This document shows positions 62,025-64,000 of a DNA stretch of 64,000 nt, piece by piece (position 1 is the first letter of the stretch; each line of letters begins with the position of its first letter). A model generated the notes under the pieces. The model was not told the origin of the DNA. It made no database searches and saw only the letters and a list, made by a program, of their open reading frames with translations. The stretch lies in NCBI RefSeq assembly GCF_013415845.1, contig NZ_CP058907.1:3720001-3784000 (forward strand), written 5' to 3'. The translations under genes were made by a program, and so were the position numbers. This DNA is from Rhodopseudomonas palustris. Lineage in GTDB: Bacteria; Pseudomonadota; Alphaproteobacteria; Rhizobiales; Xanthobacteraceae.

Positions 62025-63218
62025 GTGGCGGTCTCCCGAACCATTATCGTCGCGGGAGCCGGAATTGGCGGCCTGACCGCCGCATTGGCGCTGGCCGCCA
62101 AAGGGTTCCGAGTCATCGTACTGGAGCGCACCGAGCGCCTCGACGAAGTCGGCGCCGGTCTGCAGCTCTCTCCCAACGCCTCCCGAATTCTGGTCGAGCT
62201 CGGCCTGCAGCCGCGGCTGGATGCTTGCGCGGTGGTGCCCGACGCTGTCACCGCGATCAACGCCCGCTCGGGCCGGGCCATCGTCCGGATGCCGATCGGC
62301 GACGTCGCCGTCCGCAATGGCGCGCCCTACTGGGTGGTGCATCGCGCCGACCTGCAGGCCGCGCTGGCCGCCAAGGTCGCCGCCCACCCCTCGATCGACC
62401 TCCGGCTCGGCTGCGCGGTCGAAGACGTTGCCCCCCACGCCAACGGCGTCACCGTGTCGGCGGGCGGCGGGCAGGAACCGGGGCTGGCGCTGATCGGTGC
62501 CGACGGCATCTGGTCGGCCGTGCGCGGCGTCGCCTTTCCCAAGACCCAGCCGCTGTTCTCGGGCCTGATCGCCTGGCGCGGCACGATTCCGGCCGAGGCG
62601 ATGCCGGATGGGGAGAGGCTGCGCGGAGTGCAGCTTTGGCTGGGGCCGGAGGCGCATCTGGTGGTGTATCCGATCTCTAGTGGGCGCCGGATCAACCTGG
62701 TGGCGGTGGTCAACGGCTCGTGGAACCAGCGCGGCTGGAGCGCGCGCGGCGAGCCGACTGAGATTGTCGCGCGTTTCGCCCATTGGGCGGGGGCAGCCCG
62801 GGCCCTGATCGGAACCGTCGAAAACTGGACGCGCTGGGCGCTGTTCGCGATGCCGGACGGCGGGGTGTGGAACCAGGGCCCGATCGCCATGCTGGGCGAC
62901 GCCTCCCACGGCATGCTGCCATTCGCCGCCCAGGGCGCCGGCATGGCGATCGAGGACGCCGCCGTACTGGCCGCCGGCCTTGCCGCCAGCCATGGCGAGG
63001 GCCGCGGCGGCACCGCGGCCGAGGTCGCCGCGACGCTGCAGCGCTACGCGGCGCTGCGCCGGCCCCGGGTCAGGCGGGTGCAGCAGCTCGCCCGGCAGAA
63101 CGGGGTGATCTATCACCTGCCCGGCGCTGCGGCGCTCGCCCGCGATGTCGCGATGCGGGCGCTCGGCCCGGACCGGCTGCTGGCGCGGCAGAGCTGGATC
63201 TACGACTGGCGCCCCTGA
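62025..63218 (+). CDS. FAD-dependent monooxygenase
   Basis: The 397-residue aromatic-ring hydroxylase-type flavoprotein has the dinucleotide fold IIVAGAGIGGLTAALALAAKG, the second FAD motif VLERTERLDEVGAGLQLSPNA, VHRADLQAALAAKV, GADGIWSAVR and the PFAAQGAGMAIEDA segment (GD-motif LGDASHGMLP). It is close to salicylate/6-hydroxynicotinate hydroxylases, but the substrate is not determined. GTG 62025 gives the full fold. The gene lies just after the zinc-finger gene. Confidence 0.92.
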   Translation: MAVSRTIIVAGAGIGGLTAALALAAKGFRVIVLERTERLDEVGAGLQLSPNASRILVELGLQPRLDACAVVPDAVTAINARSGRAIVRMPIGDVAVRNGAPYWVVHRADLQAALAAKVAAHPSIDLRLGCAVEDVAPHANGVTVSAGGGQEPGLALIGADGIWSAVRGVAFPKTQPLFSGLIAWRGTIPAEAMPDGERLRGVQLWLGPEAHLVVYPISSGRRINLVAVVNGSWNQRGWSARGEPTEIVARFAHWAGAARALIGTVENWTRWALFAMPDGGVWNQGPIAMLGDASHGMLPFAAQGAGMAIEDAAVLAAGLAASHGEGRGGTAAEVAATLQRYAALRRPRVRRVQQLARQNGVIYHLPGAAALARDVAMRALGPDRLLARQSWIYDWRP

Positions 63219-63258
63219 GGGCGCTCCCACGAAACGGCCAAGCCCGCCTGCGCGCCCC

Positions 63259-63663
63259 TCAGCGCGCGCCGCGTCCCGCCCGCTTCTGGGGAGCCGACGC
63301 AGCCGGCGGCGGCTCCGGCGTTGGGGTGCAGCGGTTCTCCCGCCAGGTCTGCTCGGCGAGCCGGGATTGCGCCTTCACGTTGATGTAGTCGTTGCGGTAG
63401 GCGATCTCGGACACCACCGGCCCGGCCACTCCGGTCTGCGCCTTGCGCATCAGGCCGTCGAGCTTGGCGAGCCGCTCATCGAGCGACTTGCGCTCCGCCT
63501 CGAGCTGCTTGCAATCGTACAGCTCGTATTTGGCCGGATCGACGAACGCCTGTGACAGCGCGCTGTCGCCCATCCCGGCGCAACCGGACAGGCCCAGGGC
63601 AGCGATCGTAATGGCGGCAGCGGCGCGGGCTGCGGTGAAGGCGGACGAGCGTTGCGATGTCAT
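63259..63663 (-). CDS. hypothetical lipoprotein
   Basis: The 134-residue protein has a signal peptide with lipobox ALGLSGC and a helical mature part (DCKQLEAERKSLDERLAKLDGLMRKAQ) with an inner disulfide-capable pair and a C-terminal Pro-rich, basic tail. No family assigned. ATG 63663 was used; a TTG at 63702 would add 13 residues. Confidence 0.75.
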   Translation of the reverse strand: MTSQRSSAFTAARAAAAITIAALGLSGCAGMGDSALSQAFVDPAKYELYDCKQLEAERKSLDERLAKLDGLMRKAQTGVAGPVVSEIAYRNDYINVKAQSRLAEQTWRENRCTPTPEPPPAASAPQKRAGRGAR

Positions 63664-63825
63664 GGTGACGGGCTGTGTGAACCAGGTTGAGGTTTCGGTC
63701 AAATCAGGCTGTGATGACCGCAGTGTGGCCGGCGGTGGCGTCCCGCAACCCTCGTTTGTTTCGACGCGTTGTCTTCACGCGAACCGGTATCCCCTTCGCT
63801 CGAAACCGCCAACAGGACGCGACCG

Positions 63826-64000
63826 ATGCAGAAGATCCTCCTCCCCTATGACGGCTCCGCCAATGCCGGCCGCGCGCTGGATTGGGTGATCGCCCTCGCC
63901 CACGACAACGTGCCGATCGAGCTGGTGCTGGTGTACGCCCATCCCGAGCCGGCGCTGTATGGCGAGATCGCAGTGTACGTCTCCAAGGAGAAGATGGATG
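63826..64000 (+). CDS. universal stress protein, UspA family (cut by window end)
   Basis: The visible 58 residues begin MQKILLPYDGSANAGRALDWVIALAHDNVPIELVLVYAHPEP, the first strand and nucleotide-contacting loop of the UspA fold (L-P-x-D-G-S), with the PALYGEI segment typical of the one-domain bacterial form. The rest of the gene lies beyond the window. The upstream 160 bases show no clear regulator site. Confidence 0.85.
   Translation, partial: MQKILLPYDGSANAGRALDWVIALAHDNVPIELVLVYAHPEPALYGEIAVYVSKEKMD

Noticed and set aside
1..64000. tRNA, rRNA, CRISPR array
   Set aside because: No cloverleaf with TTCRANY loop, rRNA-like segment or regularly spaced repeat-spacer series was found on reading both strands by eye; a covariance search would settle it.

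Overview
The window is about 65% GC chromosomal DNA from an alphaproteobacterium. The two porin types, the DUF2336, DUF3126 and DUF3750 proteins, the LapG-like cysteine protease, the PAS_5 protein and the TTAA-N7-TTAA motifs point to the Rhodopseudomonas/Bradyrhizobium group, most likely something close to Rhodopseudomonas palustris. That assignment is an inference from family content. I saw no tRNA, rRNA, CRISPR array or intact transposase.

Layout. 1-5.3 kb: small membrane proteins, an OmpA-like barrel protein, a lipoprotein, a histidine-rich secreted protein, NAD kinase and an atypical SDR. 5.5-8.2 kb: a signalling group (response regulator, Hpt protein, DUF2336 protein). 8.6-14.0 kb: an ABC importer (permease, binding protein, ATPase), a double nitrilase whose second domain has lost its nucleophile, and a LysR regulator. 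14-17.9 kb: lytic transglycosylase, an unknown protein, hisI, folE and a NifU-like scaffold. 18-26 kb: ClpP-like periplasmic protein, yidD, ArsB-like transporter, cold shock protein, a divergent TetR/O-methyltransferase pair and an MFS exporter. 26.2-34.5 kb: thrS, a nitroreductase that appears to start at ATT, a Tat-exported amidohydrolase and a PAS-GGDEF-EAL protein. 34.7-46.7 kb: patatin lipase, an iron-uptake operon (TonB receptor, PepSY protein, small protein) with a divergent TetR, CBS protein, rhomboid protease, PAS_5 protein, Crp-type regulator, double PilZ protein and LapG-like protease.

46.75-52.95 kb is a gene-poor, lower-GC block bracketed by near-identical 32-33 bp direct repeats. 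It holds remnants of a tyrosine recombinase (right end), a tail fibre, a CHAP/TIGR02594 lysin and a holin-like protein, plus one intact SAM methyltransferase. I read it as a decayed prophage or integrative element inserted in the terminator behind the LapG-like gene. 53-64 kb returns to core genes: MarR regulator, major porin, an Rmf/CrpP-like small protein, gamma carbonic anhydrase, cysE, hydrolase, zinc-finger protein, FAD monooxygenase and a universal stress protein cut by the window end.

How it works together. Several signalling and motility-type genes share upstream TTAA-N7-TTAA-like motifs, suggesting a CtrA-linked group. Two distant promoters share a 16-bp palindrome, suggesting one TetR controls both iron uptake and the PAS_5 gene. 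The importer plus double nitrilase plus LysR looks like a self-contained uptake-and-hydrolysis unit for a nitrile or amide compound.
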